NCBI RefSeq assembly: GCF_914767665.1
Contig: NC_059503.1
Coordinates: forward strand, 53,126,852 to 53,190,851
Reading direction: 5' to 3'
Length of the DNA: 64,000 nucleotides
DNA from: Harmonia axyridis
Taxonomy: Eukaryota > Arthropoda > Insecta > Coleoptera > Coccinellidae
A program made the position numbers and the translations under genes. Shown piece after piece: positions 48,205-62,378 of the stretch. Numbering within the stretch: the first letter of the stretch is position 1; every line of letters starts with the position of its first letter. Under the pieces are notes generated by a model. The model made no database searches. It worked only from the letters and a program-made list of their open reading frames with translations, and was not told where the DNA came from.

Positions 48205-50025
48205 CTGAAAACAAATTACAATATAATAGTGGAAATCATTTTGGAAATTATAATATTTCTGTATATAGTATATCCAAAGTCACTTGAATTAGTCTATAAA
48301 AACGCTTTTGCTGTTACATCCAAAATCAAACTTATCTTATTCTACGGTGTTATAATTTGATTATTCTTTATTCTCGACCTGTAATATGCTATCAAGGAAC
48401 GATATCAACGATGATGAACTGATCGTTGCATAATATTATAAGAGCACGAAAATGTTTGAGATGAATTCGGAAATGTTCTGTCTGAAGATAAGACAAACTA
48501 GGGTAGAACAGGTGCATGACCTTGAGATCCTTGAATGACATCCAATTTTCTATGTCAAATTAGCAGCTACGTTGCCGAATTGAATTTTATTTCTTCGTTA
48601 TTGTAAGGCGACATTTATACCCCTCAGTGGAAGCAGAAGGCTAAATGATAATGATGTACAGGGTGATTCACCGCGATGGCCTATTGTTTATGGAAAACTA
48701 ATAATAATTTTGTGCTGAAAATTCAAACAATTTCCTTTTATACCGGAACCAGATTACTACTGACTTATTTCAAACGGCACACCCAGTATATTATTGCATT
48801 ATCAGATAGCTCAGTTGATGATAATTTCAGCAATATGGCAATTCTTGAGTATAAGCTCAACGGTTCATAAGTAAATTTTACGTAGATATAAAAAGAGAGG
48901 GGTCTCAAGCAAATCCTATACTTAAAGAGTTTTCGAGGAAAAACTTGAACTAAAGAAAACTGCAATTTCTCATTGAATGGAGTAGTCTATTACTTCCAGA
49001 AAACATGAAAAAAAACTAAAAAGTCGAAATTTCATGAATTGTTATAAATTTTTCGTTAAGATGGTTGAAAATCCATAAAAAGAGAGGGGTCTCAAGCAAA
49101 TCCTATACTTGAAGAGTTTTCGAGGAAAAACTTGAACTAAAGAAAACTACAATTTCTCATTGAATGGAGTAGTCTATGACTTCCAGAAAACATGAAAAAA
49201 AACTGAAATGTCGAAATTTCATGAATTGTAATAAATTTTTCGTTAAGATCCATAAACCAATAAAATTTTCAATTACGAATAATTAATGACATTTCATGAA
49301 ATGTCAAATTTAGTTATCCAAATTTCGATTTTAGTTTTCTGGAAGTCATAGACTACTCCACTCAGAAGTTGTAGTATTTCCTCAGTACAAGTTTTTCCTT
49401 GATAAATTTTAAATTTCTCGTATTCAGAATCAAAATAAATATTCAAAGATATAATAATATAATGTTTATATATAATCTAATATTAAAACTGTTCATCCAA
49501 TAAAATCAATTAAATCGGGACATTCCTGTTTCCAAGACGATTAGCTAAATACCGGAGTTTATTTGAGAGTATTGATAGCAATATTTTCATAAATTCCGAA
49601 AAAATTTCTGAAAACTTTGACAACCCTTGTATAATTGAAATATTCAGGCTTCCTCCAAGTGACTTTGGATATACCATACCAGTATTTATTATAGGATATA
49701 AAAACAAAAGTAAAGTATTTTAAGAATTTAGAACACTATGAAACTAACTACATAAAATATAATTGATATTTGAAAATATTCGAATAAATGAAAATAACCC
49801 TAAGCTAGTATTAAAAAAATTACCTCCATATTCGAACAATTTTCTATTTAAATATGAAACTTTCCACTAGAAATATCACTTCAACAACTGTTTATCAAGT
49901 AACTCTTGGAAGAATGTTCGCTAAACTGAGGTTACTTACAATTTGTCAATCCGGCATGGTTGACGAACATAGAATATTTTTCTTCTTCTTAACTATGTAC
50001 AGGTCGAGCCATATATCTAATATTA

Positions 50026-50161
50026 GGGGCCAGTTGCACCATTTACCTAAACATTGATTAAAATTTAAACATTGATTAATTTCTGATTTCTCTTGAGAAA
50101 TCATAGAGTAATCAACGTTTAAATTTTTAATTAATGTTTAGGCAAATGGTGCACCTGGCCC
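50026..50161. mobile_element. MITE, unit 5 first copy
   Basis: 136-bp form with TTA flanks and the AAATGGTGC right arm, as in unit 3. Confidence 0.72.
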
Positions 50162-50725
50162 TTAGTCTATTGGGTAAAATATAGAAGTGCGCGTGCGCCG
50201 CATATTTTTTTGTTCATTCAGTCAATTTTACGTAGATATAAAAAGAGAGGGGTCTCAAGCAAATTATATACTTAAGGAGTTTACGAGGACAAACTTCAAC
50301 TAAGGAAAACTGCAATTTCTCATTGAATGGAGTAGTCTATGATTTCCAGAAAACATGAAAAGAAACTAAAAAGTCGAAATTTCATGAATTGTAATAAATT
50401 TTTCGTTATGATGGTTGCAAATCCATAAACCAATAAAAAAAAACTAACTACATAAAATATAATTGATATTTGAAAATATTCGAATAAATGAAAATAACCC
50501 TAAGCTAGTATTAAAAAAATTACCTCCATATTCAAACAATTTTCTATTTAAACATGAAACTTTCCACTAGAAATATCACTTCAACAACTGTTTATCAAGT
50601 AACTCTTGGAAGAATGTTCGCTAAACTGAGGTTACTTACAATTTGTCAACCCGGCATGGTTGACGAACATAGAATATTTTTCTTCTTCTTAACTATGTAC
50701 AGATCGAGCCATATGCCTTATATTA

Positions 50726-50843
50726 GGGGCCAGTTGCACCATTTGCCTAAACATTGATTAATTTCTGATTTCTCTTGAGAAATCATAGAGTAATCAACGT
50801 TGAAATTTTTAATTAATGTTTAGGCAAATGGTGCAACTGGCCC
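50726..50843. mobile_element. MITE, unit 5 second copy
   Basis: 118-bp form with TTA flanks. Confidence 0.72.
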
Positions 50844-51378
50844 TTAGTCTATTAGGTAGAATATAGAAGTGCGCGTGCGCCGCATATTAAATTTCAATAA
50901 TGATATATATAATAATAATAATAATAATAATTTTCAAACAGATAGTTTCTAAACTGTGCTCGAAATAAAAAATTCCAATCCCACAAAATTATCTGTATTT
51001 CGTTTCTTCATTTCCAGCTTAATTTTATTGTAATCTATGGTCCACAGTTCGCATTGAAAAAGTGTCCAGCGGACAGGATAAATAGAAGGTGCTAGTGTAG
51101 CTAGAGGGTATATTTGTATTTTGTGGTTTCTGTAATCTGCATTCCGTGGTTTCATTTTTAGCGTGGTTATATTCATAGATAAATACAAATGTACCCCTTA
51201 TATATGGTTATAATTGATTCTGATAGATGTGGCAAGCTGAATAATAAATATTAAATTCTGTTGATAATTATAACATAGGTAATGAGAAAACCATTTTCTG
51301 TTGATATTTCGACATTTCGATCTTTAGCGGAATATAACAATTATGTTAAATTATTATATTTACTTTAATATTATTTTT

Positions 51379-51670
51379 GTGCCTCCCGACCAAAGTACAA
51401 ATTTCCGAAATTATTTTTTGTTCCCGATAATAGGGACATTCGATCTGCCAACCCAAGAAAGCGAACATACTTTTGTTGGATAGCACATATGCCTACGTCT
51501 CTGGCACACACACCGGACTCATCAGTGTGACTTTGGTATAATTGTGTGTGCCGTGTCACATACGCTTGGGGAATTTATTATTATCGGGAGTCGCCGGGAT
51601 GCGAACCCGGCACCTTGTCGGATCTCGGTGAGTGAGTCTACCTCTTAACGTCTAGGCTACCGAATGCTGT
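51379..51670 (-). mobile_element. SINE, unit 5, with internal 11-bp deletion
   Basis: tRNA-like head at 51584-51663 intact. It carries the identical deletion to unit 3. Confidence 0.75.
51497..51565 (-). pseudogene. Inactivated hammerhead ribozyme, unit 5
   Basis: Same loss of the GAAA box and stem III strand as unit 3, but without the extra loop II substitution, so the deletion is older than that change. Confidence 0.82.
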
Positions 51671-52760
51671 GTTTATTGTTGCTATGTGGAGCTTTATGAG
51701 AAGCCGCCACACTTTCATCCTTTTTGAAGTTTTCTATGAAATTTACCTTAGAACATAGAATATACTCTAAGAAATTAACCTTCTAGCTATTCAGAGAATA
51801 GTTTTCTATTCAGTGAGTAGTTGATATTTATGAATATTCGTTACTATTCATTGATGATGATTAGATAGTTGAGTAATTAATTATTTGTGAAGTTACGAAT
51901 GAAAGTTTGAATGATCACTTTTCAGGAATAATTGAAAAAAGATATTGAAATTGGAGATCACATATGTTGAAATTGATAGATACAATTGAATTGTAATAAT
52001 TCATTTCATAGTAGAAACTGGTATTCATCCAAAGAAACAAGAATAGAATTGGGATTTTATAAATAAAAAAATATAAAAATTGAATATAAGATTCTAACAT
52101 ATGAATTTAGCAATAAAGAGTTCTAATAATAACAATATAAGATTCTACATTCGAAATTAAATGCCGTCTTTTTAATCGACTGCACAGTTTATTCATTTGA
52201 AACCTTGCTTTCATATTTCATATGCATTGTCATTTCTAGACATTACTCTATTTCATTGGTCAATTATTGTTTGATTCTGAATTGCGAAACGACGAATTAT
52301 TCTATTCTTTTAAATCTGAGTTCTAAAAATGTAAACACATCAACTGTGACTAGCATCACCCCCTAACTAAACTAAATCAGAAAACAAAGATTTTTTGAAA
52401 ATTCCATATAATTGAACACGAAGTGTATTCTTGAAGGATTTAATGTTCTCAGAGTCCGCTTAGTCATTCTTTTTATACCTGCAGAACTGTAATGGGTCTA
52501 TGTAGATTGTATTGTTCTAACGAAGGTTTTACTACGTCCATTTAAGCATCTATTGTATTTTGTACGTTGTCATGTAATAAAAATAATTCCTGCATTTACC
52601 AAACGACAATTTGATTATAAAAATATGACAAGTTTTGATTTTCAAGTGAATTAGAGGACCAATAGAAAAAAGAAATTTTATAGTAATCAGAGACGAGAAT
52701 TCTCCAGAAAAATTGTTCTGACCCAGGAAAAGGAATAACAGGTTATAAAACGGAAATTAA

Positions 52761-55190
52761 CCCAGATATGCCTGAAACTTTTTTTTGCTTCTTTTTCAAA
52801 TCACTTTTAGTTTTGATAGTTTATGGTTAATAATAAACACTTTTTTAACGAAATTTTTAATTTTTTTCGCTTTATATAAGAAAAAAATGGTGTATGTTAT
52901 AACAGACAGTAGGAATTAGAACTACTATGCGAAATGAGAAATGATAGTTTTCTATTATCTATACAATAGGTAGGTTTCATAACAATTTTATTCTCTTGAA
53001 TGATATTTGATGAAACATTCTTTCGGATGGAGTGCAACGTTGCATTTGCTACATCTAAAGGCCGCAAGTTTATGGCAGTACCCACATCTCGTCTGTTTTT
53101 CTTGATAAACTATAAGATGATCAAGTCTGTCGTATCTGGATTCCATTCGATGATATTTGCTTTGCTTAGAAGGGCCCCGTTTGGTTGTCTTTTTGAATGT
53201 TTCAAGAAGGCCAGAAGCAATACATCTTCGGAATGTTAAGTGATCCATTTTTCCTCCGTTGAATTTATGTAACTGCCATGCGTTTTGTTCTGCCATGTCA
53301 ATGCAGTGTGAGAAAAGGGACGAGTACCACTTTTTTCCTCTTATGCAGACCCGGTACAAACCAATATTTTGGTCTGCCCGATCAACTCCACCCATATTCT
53401 CATTGTATTTTTTTATGAGATGCGGTTGATTGATATATATGTGTTTCTTTTCCTTTTGAGAAAATCGTTTAACAGAAAGAGTTGGAAAGGGAGAAGTTAC
53501 ATTTGACCCAATGGTTACAACATTGTTGTCATTCCACTTGCAAACAATGATGTTTTCGCCCTCAATGCAACTATAATCAAATGTACCTCGTGATTCCTTT
53601 TTCAATGCTTTAGAGCTTTTTAGAGGGCAGTTTTGAAGTCGATTTTCTCTCATTGTGCCCGTACATTTTATGCCTCTTTTTGCGAGCTCTATAAGTAAAA
53701 TTATGGACGTGAAAAAGTTGTCACAAAATATGTGATAAGGAACGTTATTATATATGAGCATTAAAACATCTGCAAACTGTAAAACCACACTGGCACCTAA
53801 ACCAAGATGATGATATTTCTTAGGTAGTTGAGTCCCTGATCCCTGGTATGGTTCAAACCATTCAACATATCCGTTTCTAGTAGTTCCTGTCCAAAATTTG
53901 TAACCCCAGCGGATCGGTTTTCCTCGAATGAATTGCTTCGTGCCATGGCCACCATAATATGGCACCATGGACTCGTCAAGGCTGTGGAATTCTTGAAAGG
54001 GGGCAAAAGCTTGGAATTTTTTGTTCAAAGTGTCAAATAGAGGGCGCAGTTTGGTAAATTTGTCGTCTTTAGTCAACTTTGTATTGTCATTACAGTGAAG
54101 ATTTTGCATTATGAAACTAAAACGATCCCTCGACATTGCTTCATAAACTAGCTTGCTTCCAGCATCCTCAGCATTCTCCCAATACATAGCCCTTCTAGGA
54201 AATTTATAATATCCGGAGAGTAACAAAATACCAATGAAACATTTAATTTCTTCAGTGGATACGTCCCCTGATCTGTTATGCTGAGAGGCATATAAATTTG
54301 TGAAGTTTCTTATCAAGTCGATTATCTCATCGTCTACAAACAAGAAAAAAAGATCTATTGGCGATAAAGTATTTTTCGAGCCTTGCTTTTCTTGCCATGT
54401 TGAGAGACAAGCATTTATATCAGTTTTTTTCCATGTAAAAGTAGGTTTAGATTTTTTGAATGTGGATGTCTCGAAGAGCAACTTCTGGTGCTTTGGTTGC
54501 AGAAACGAAGACAACGGTAACTCATCCTCTCTGTCATAGCCATCTGCACTTAGTATGTCATTATTTTCGAAACTAACCTCAGCCTCCGCCCTAAGTTGAT
54601 TTCCAGGGAGATTATTGATATCTACCTTAGCTTCATCTCCCGAGTCTTCATCCGTCTCGTAGCCATCGGAAGGGGGAAATATGGAAATTGTATCAGGAAT
54701 GTCGTAAGACTCATCCAAGTTTTCAATTTCTTCCATAAGCTCGTGTAATGTTAAGGGTTTCTTCCAATAGCTGCAAAAAATAAAATGACTAAATATAGTA
54801 GTCTATTATACTACTGTCTGTTATAACAAACATTAACTTTAGAGGTTATGTTTTGAATCTAAAACGAGAAATATTTGACGAAATATGTTTACATGTGAAA
54901 AATACCTTATATTTTAAACAAGTTTCAGTAATGAATTAAAAAAAGATAACTTATATCCTGAAAATACTTACTATTTGTTATCCATGTTTTGCACAATAAT
55001 GAAATCACTGATTCAAATTCAGGGTATTGCTGGATTAACTGACACAGACGAAAATATTCAAAACGAATAGATATGCCAGTTCATTCAAAAAAGCAGTAAT
55101 ACTGTCGCCATCTATGAATAAGTAGCGCAAGGTACATATATTTCGACTTTTGAGAGGTGTCTGTTTTAACATACGGTAGGTGTATCTGGG
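52761..55190 (-). mobile_element. piggyBac element, apparently complete
   Basis: Flanked by TTAA at 52757-52760 and 55191-55194. The same site is uninterrupted in the other units (GGAAATTAATGAG), which proves an insertion after amplification. Termini CCCAGATAtgCCT and, inverted, CCCAGATAcaCCT. A 17-bp subterminal inverted repeat (GTTATAACAGACAGTAG at 52896-52912, complement at 54811-54827) adds asymmetric ends like those of piggyBac family members. Confidence 0.93.
52988..54986 (-). CDS. piggyBac transposase, two exons
   Basis: Exon 1 is only 14 nt (54973-54986, MDNK plus two bases) with donor GTAAGT. Exon 2 is 52988-54770 after a TTTTTTGCAG acceptor. Together they give 598 residues in frame and restore a KKPLTLHEL-type N terminus lost if translation starts at 54736. 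Catalytic DDD triad: D270 (FHSLDESMVPYY), D355 (FCDNFF) and D468 (GGVDRAD), close to the piggyBac positions 268, 346 and 447. A C-terminal Cys/His-rich domain (CGYC...CSKC...H...C) would bind the ends. The acidic N terminus is typical. No disabling change was seen, so it may be active. Confidence 0.9.
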
Positions 55191-55660
55191 TTAATGAGTG
55201 TTTTGTTTTGGGTCATTATAGATATAGGTTAATTCAGAGTTCATGACTGGTATATTTGTGATTTTTGTGAAACATAAAAAAATTACATGATTCGAGTGCA
55301 TGAGGTACGATCTTCCAAAATATCCTCATTTATCTAGGTTACAGAAGTAGGAGAACGTAGCGCCGCTGAACACAGGGGAAAATTATAAAGTTTGGTCAAG
55401 TTTTTTTTTATTACATTGAGCGAAATTCACCTGATTTCAAGAGCAAAGAAAAAGGAATAAAGAGTCCAAAGTCCTGAAATAGCTAATACTCTTTATGGTT
55501 TATTGGAATTTTTACGAAGACGATCTTTTTTCCTTCTGAGATCGTAGTTCTTGCAAAAATTCAATTTAAGTTTTAGGAAAAGAAATTTCTTCAAAATAAA
55601 ACAAACAAAATTTTACATTTATACAAAGTCCGTTTATTGAAATATATTATATTTATTTTT

Positions 55661-55705
<45 letters not shown>

Positions 55706-55846
55706 CATTGTATAGTCAATTTATCATATTCTCCCGAAATACAATACATGGCATTACTCATAAAACAACAGAAAAATATTACAATGTTCAGCATCCTTGA
55801 ATCTAATCTGTACAAATTAACAACTATATCAATGAATTTTTACACT

Positions 55847-57891
55847 TCACACCGTATCACTCCTTCGATAAAATAATAAATAAGGAACTCTATCTCCTTG
55901 ACGTTGAAGAACATCTTCTTCCGTAACTCTGTTTATTTTAGAGTCATCAAACCTCAACCATGTATTATACCCCGAATGGAAAGTATCTGCTATATAATGC
56001 CCATAGCTGGCCTCCTTTCCTACATGGTATACTACAGATATTAATTTATATTGTCTCTCCGCTGAAGTATTCGTCCTTCCAGATAATATTTTAGAATCAA
56101 TCTGCAGATTGATGGGAAATTTTATAGTCTTCATTATTTTAGTGCAGCCATTCATTCTGTATTCGAAGCATTTCAAATGTAATACTAAAACTACAGGCAA
56201 CTTCTCTATCATCACTTGCTGCCATGCTTCAACCGTTTCTTTCGTTTTCGATGATGTCAGACCCTTTAGTTTGTTCTTGGTTGTAAGGCCTTCTAATGCT
56301 TCAGCTATGTTATTTGCTTTCTTAATATTTACTGGCAATGTTAGGAATGGTTCAATATTTTCTGAAGTTTCGTCTCCGGTTTTATGGATTCTTGAACAGA
56401 GAAGTCCTCCGAATATATCACTAATCGGAGTCTTGTCCATTTGTATTTCTCTTGTTACATTCCCTTCGTTCTTAGGACCCACAACTTTCCAATCATCCAC
56501 ATCTATTTTCACTTCTTTTTTAGCTGCTTGAATATTTTCGTCATGGCTAAGCAATTTCATTATTTCCATCATTTCATCATTGAGTCCATTCAACAGAAGG
56601 CTCAAGAATTCTTCGGCGTCTTCTTGTCGGCCTTCAACAAGGAAAGAATCGCTACGTGTTCCGTTTAGCAACGTATAAAACGATGAAGCCTCAAACGAAT
56701 TGCCATTGTCTATATTGACGAAAGTTTGCTTCTTGTTCTTCTTTTTTGAACGTGACTTGCGTCTTACATTGGGCAGATTATCGAAGTTATTCATAAATTT
56801 ACACCTGGAATAGTTGAATAATTAAAATACATATATAAAATTGTTATTCAATCAAAGTTGCAAATTATATTAATTTATACTTACATATTTTCACTCATTG
56901 TTATTGATTTCAGTGCATTATTGTGAGTGAAGTTCTCTGATAACCGTTTGAGAAGGTTACAAAGTGGTGGGCAAGCAAGTGAGGCTTGTAATATTGAGTT
57001 TATATAACAAAAGTTACTTTTGTTTCGTAAACCCCTGGGTTTAAAACTGGTTTGGGTCCCATCAATTTTATAGTTCTTGAGAAATCCTGAAAATTAAAAA
57101 ATATTACTAACCATGATAGAAACTTGAATTTTCACTGATATTTGTAGGTGAAAACCAAAGCATTCCACTTTTCATCAAGTAAAATGGGTTCAACTAAGTA
57201 ATTATCTACTGTAGATGTAAGCAAATTGTTAGTTGAAAGTAAGATAAATATATAAAAAAAGATATGGTTTTGAACTCACCTCCTAACATATGAGTGGCTG
57301 AATCTATTTTTTTGACTACTTTTGTATGTTTTAAAGATGTTACATGTGAATCATTTATTTTATTGTCTATTTTCTCATTCGATATTGTTTTAACATCTTT
57401 ATCAAATAGACTAGCCCATGATTTTTTTAATACATTTACTGTGGGCTCCTCAATTTTAGATTTATTTTTATTCGAGATGCTACTTTCAATTTTTTCAATT
57501 GTCCCATTTGAATCATTTTTAATTATCTCTGTATTATCTCCTGCAATAATTTCAACTGTTTTTACAGCTGAACTAGGGGGAGTTGAAGGTTTCGAATGTT
57601 TTCCTGTCATCTCATTCTGGATAATAGGTCTTGTAATTGATAATCCATTGTAATTGATTACAGATTTTCTACACTCATTTTCTGAAAAAGTTGATATTAG
57701 TTGATTCATTATTATATTACATATTCATATTGACCATAAATAATTCTATTAAGATCTCTATACTTACTTGAACAAAATTTTTGTTTAACTCTCCATGGTA
57801 ATTTGAATTCACTAGAATTGGTAAATAATATGGTATTCATTCTACGGGCCTCTTCTTCTTCTAACGCAGATAACTCTAAGAATTGTAGATT
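55847..57891 (-). CDS. Usp10: Usp10-like deubiquitinase, copy 5
   Basis: Exons 57768-57891, 57280-57681, 56885-57086 and 55847-56804. Frame intact. Private changes include Lys to Arg (ITRPI), Glu to Lys (NKSKIEE) and Glu to Lys in NKLKGL. The piggyBac insertion lies downstream in the 3' spacer, about 660 bp beyond the stop, and does not break the gene. Confidence 0.86.
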
Positions 57892-59701
57892 CTGAAAACA
57901 AATTACAATATAATAGTGGAAATCATTTTGGAAATTATAATATTTCTGTATATAGTATATCCAAAGTCACTTGAATTAGTCTATAAAAACGCTTTTGCTG
58001 TTACATCCAAAATCAAACTTATCTTATTCTACGGTGTTATAATTTGATTATTCTTTATTCTCGACCTGTAATATGCTATCAAGGAACGATATCAACGATG
58101 ATGAACTGATCGTTGCATAATATTATAAGAGCACGAAAATGTTTGAGATGAATTCGGAAATGTTCTGTCTGAAGATAAGACAAACTAGGGTAGAACAGGT
58201 GCATGACCTTGAGATCCTTGAATGACATCCAATTTTCTATGTCAAATTAGCAGCTACGTTGCCGAATTGAATTTTATTTCTTCGTTATTGTAAGGCGACA
58301 TTTATACCCCTCAGTGGAAGCAGAAGGCTAAATGATAATGATGTACAGGGTGATTCACCGCGATGGCCTATTGTTTATGGAAAACTAATAATAATTTTGT
58401 GCTGAAAATTCAAACAATTTCCTTTTATACCGGAACCAGATTACTACTGACTTATTTCAAACGGCACACCCAGTATATTATTGCATTATCAGATAGCTCA
58501 GTTGATGATAATTTCAGCAATATGGCAATACTTGAGTATAAGCTCAACGGTTCATAAGTAAATTTTACGTAGATATAAAAAGAGAGGGGTCTCAAGCAAA
58601 TCCTATACTTGAAGAGTTTTCGAGGAAAAATTTGAACTAAAGAAAATTGCAATTTCTCATTGAATGGAGTAGTCTATTACTTCCAGAAAACATGAAAAGA
58701 AACTAAAAAGTCGAAATTTCATGAATTGTTATAAATTTTTCGTTAAGATGGTTGAAAATCCATAAAAAGAGAGGGGTCTCAAGCAAATCCTATACCTAAA
58801 GAGTTTTCGAGGAAAAACTTGAACTAAAGAAAACTACAATTTCTCATTGAATGGAGTAGTCTATGACTTCCAGAAAACATGAAAAGAAACTGAAATGTCG
58901 AAATTTCATGAATTGTAATAAATTTTTCGTTAAGATCCATAAACCAATAAAATTTTCAATTACGAATGATTAATGACATTTCATGAAATGTCAAATTTAG
59001 TTATCCAAATTTCGATTTTAGTTTTCTGGAAGTCATAGACTACTCCACTCAGAAGTTGTAGTATTTCCTCAGTTCAAGTTTTTCCTTGATAAATTTTAAA
59101 TTTCTCGTATTCAGAATCAAAATCAATATTCAAAGATATAATAATATAATGTTTATATATAATCTAATATTAAAACTGTTCATCCAATAAAATCAATTAA
59201 ATCGGGACATTCCTGTTTCCAAGACGATAAGCTAAATACCGGAGTTTATTTGAGAGTATTGATAGCAATATTTTCATAAATTCCGAAAAAATTTCTGAAA
59301 ACTTTGACAACCCCTGTATAATTGAAATATTCAGGCTTCCTCCAAGTGACTTTGGATATACCATACCAGTATTTATTATAGGATATAAAAACAAAAGTAA
59401 AGTATTTTAAAAATTTAGAACACTATGAAACTAACTACATAAAATATAATTGATATTTGAAAATATTCGAATAAATGAAAATAACCCTAAGCTAGTATTA
59501 AAAAAATTACCTCCATATTCAAACAATTTTCTATTTAAACATGAAACTTTCCACTAGAAATATCACTTCAACAACTGTTTATCAAGTAACTCTTCGCTAA
59601 ACTGAGGTTACTTACAATTTGTCAACCCGGCATGGTTGACGAACATAGAATATTTTTCTTCTTCTTAACTATGTACAGATCGAGCCATATGCCTTATATT
59701 A

Positions 59702-59819
59702 GGGGCCAGTTGCACCATTTGCCTAAACATTGATTAATTTCTGATTTCTCTTGAGAAATCATAGAGTAATCAACGTTGAAATTTTTAATTAATGTTTAGG
59801 CAAATGGTGCAACTGGCCC
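59702..59819. mobile_element. MITE, the only copy left in unit 6
   Basis: 118-bp form. The other half of the internal duplication, with its 136-bp MITE, has been lost in this unit. Confidence 0.72.
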
Positions 59820-60348
59820 TTAGTCTATTAGGTAGAATATAGAAGTGCGCGTGCGCCGCATATTAAATTTCAATAATAATATATATAATAATAATAATAA
59901 TTTTCAAACAGATAGTTTCTAAACTGTGCTCGAAATAAAAAATTCCAATCCCACAAAATTATCTGTATTTCGTTTCTTCATTTCCAGCTTAATTTTATTG
60001 TAATCTATGGTCCACAGTTCGCATTGAAAAAGTGTCCAGCGGACAGGATAAATAGAAGGCGCTAGTGTAGCTAGAGGGTATATTTGTATTTTGTGGTTTC
60101 TGTAATCTGCATTCCGTGGTTTCATTTTTAGCGTGGTTATATTCATAGATAAATACAAATGTACCCCTTATATATGGTTATAATTGATTCTGATAGATGT
60201 GGCAAACTGAAAAATAAATATTAAATTCTGTTGATAATTATAACATAGGTAATGAGAAAACCATTTTCTGTTGATATTTCGACATTTCGATCTTTAGCGG
60301 AATATAACAATTATGTTAAATTATTATATTTACTTTAATATTATTTTT

Positions 60349-60651
60349 GTGCCTCCCGACCAAAGTATAAATTTCCGAAATTATTTTTTGTTCCCGATAA
60401 TAGGGACATTCGATCTGCCAACCCAAGAAAGCGAACATACTTTTGTTGGATAGCACATATGCCTACTTATGCGTTTCGTCTCTGGCACACACACCGGACT
60501 CATCAGTGTGACTTTGGTATAATTGTGTGTGCCGTGTCACATACGCTTGGGGAATTTATTATTATCGGGAGTCGCCGGGATGCGAACCCGGCACCTTGTC
60601 GGATCTCGGTGAGTGAGTCTACCTCTTAACGTCTAGGCTACCGAATGCTGT
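60349..60651 (-). mobile_element. SINE, unit 6
   Basis: tRNA-like head at 60565-60644, promoter boxes as in unit 1. Confidence 0.75.
60471..60546 (-). ncRNA. Type III hammerhead ribozyme, unit 6, core intact
   Basis: Complete 76-nt motif, identical in core and loop-loop complement to unit 1. Confidence 0.84.
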
Positions 60652-62204
60652 GTTTATTGTTGCTATGTGGAGCTTTATGAGAAGCCGCCACACTTTCATC
60701 CTTTTTGAAGTTTTCTATGAAATTTACCTTAGAACATAGAATATACTCTAAAAAATTAACCTTCTAGCTATTCAGAGAATAGTTTTCTATTCAGTGAGTA
60801 GTTGATATTTATGAATATTCGTTACTATTCATTGATGATGATTAGATAGTTGAGTAATTAATTATTTGTGAAGTTACGAATGAAAGTTTGAATGATCACT
60901 TTTCAGGAATAATTGAAAAAAGATATTGAAATTGGAGATCAAATATGTTGAAATTGATAGATACAATTGAATTGTAATAATTCATTTCATAGTAGAAACT
61001 GGTATTCATCCAAAGAAACAAGAATAGAATTGGGATTTTATAAATAAAAAAATATAAAAATTGAATATAAGATTCTAACATATGAATTTAGCAATAAAGA
61101 GTTCTAATAATAACAATATAAGATTCTACATTCGAAATTTAATGCCGTCTTTTTAATCGACTGCACGGTTTGTTCATTTGAAACCTTGCTTTCATATTTC
61201 ATATGCATTGTCATTTCTAGACATTACTCTATTTCATTGGTCAAATATTGTTTGATTCTGCATTGCGAAACGACGAATTATTCTATTCTTTTAAATCTGA
61301 GTTCTAAAAATGTAAACACATCAACTGTGACTAGCATCACCCCCTAACAAAACTAAATCAGAAAACAAAGATTTTTGAAAATTCCATATAATTGAACACG
61401 AAGTGTATTCTTGAAGGATTTAATGTTCTCAGAGTCCGCTTAGTCATTCTTTTTATACCTGCAGAACTGTAATGGGTCTATGTAGATTGTATTGTTCTAA
61501 CGAAGGTTTTACTACGTCCATTTAAGCATCTATTGTATTTTGTACGTTGTCATGTAATAAAAATAATTCCTGCATTTACCAAACGACAATTTGATTATAA
61601 AAATATGACAAGTTTTGATTTTCAAGTGAATTAGAGGACCAATAGAAAAAAAAAATTTTATAGTAATCAGAGACGAGAATTCTCCAGAAAAATTGTTCTG
61701 ACCCAGGAAAAGGAATAACAGGTTATAAAACGGAAATTAATGAGTGTTTTGTTTTGGGTCATTATAGATATAGGTTAATTCAGAGTTCATGACTGGTATA
61801 TTTGTGATTTTTGTGAAACATAAAAAAATTACATGATTCGAGTGCATGAGGTACGATCTTCCAAAATATCCTCATTTATCTAGGTTACAGAAGTAGGAGA
61901 ACGTAGCGCCGCTGAACACAGGGGAAAATTATAAAGTTTGGTCAAGTTTTTTTTTATTACATTGAGCGAAATTCACCTGATTTCAAGAGCAAAGAAAAAG
62001 GAATAAAGAGTCCAAAGTCCTGAAATAGCTAATACTGTTTATGGTTTATTGGAATTTTTACGAAGACGATCTCTTTTCCTTCTGAGATCGTAGTTCTTGC
62101 AAAAATTCAATTTAAGTTTTAGGAAAAGAAATTTCTTCAAAATAAAACAAACAAAATTTTACATTTATACAAAGTCCGTTTATTAAAATATAATATTTAT
62201 TTTT

Positions 62205-62236
<32 letters not shown>

Positions 62237-62378
62237 ACATTGTATAGTCAATTTATCATATTCTCCCGAAATACAATACATGGCATTACTCATGAAACAA
62301 CAGAAAAATATTACAATGTTCAGCATCCTTGAATCTAATCTGTACAAATTAACAACTATATCAATGAATTTTTACACT

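Larger units (their letters stand above)
42112..49378. repeat. Tandem unit 4 (7.27 kb)
   Basis: Complete unit with the even-copy marker set, including the same extra block (near 42535-42550) as unit 2. Its Usp10 copy is broken by a nonsense codon. Confidence 0.93.
49379..59065. repeat. Tandem unit 5 with piggyBac inserted (9.69 kb)
   Basis: Once the 2.43-kb piggyBac plus one TTAA is removed, the length (about 7.25 kb) matches the other units. It carries the odd-copy markers and the same SINE deletion as unit 3. Confidence 0.93.
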
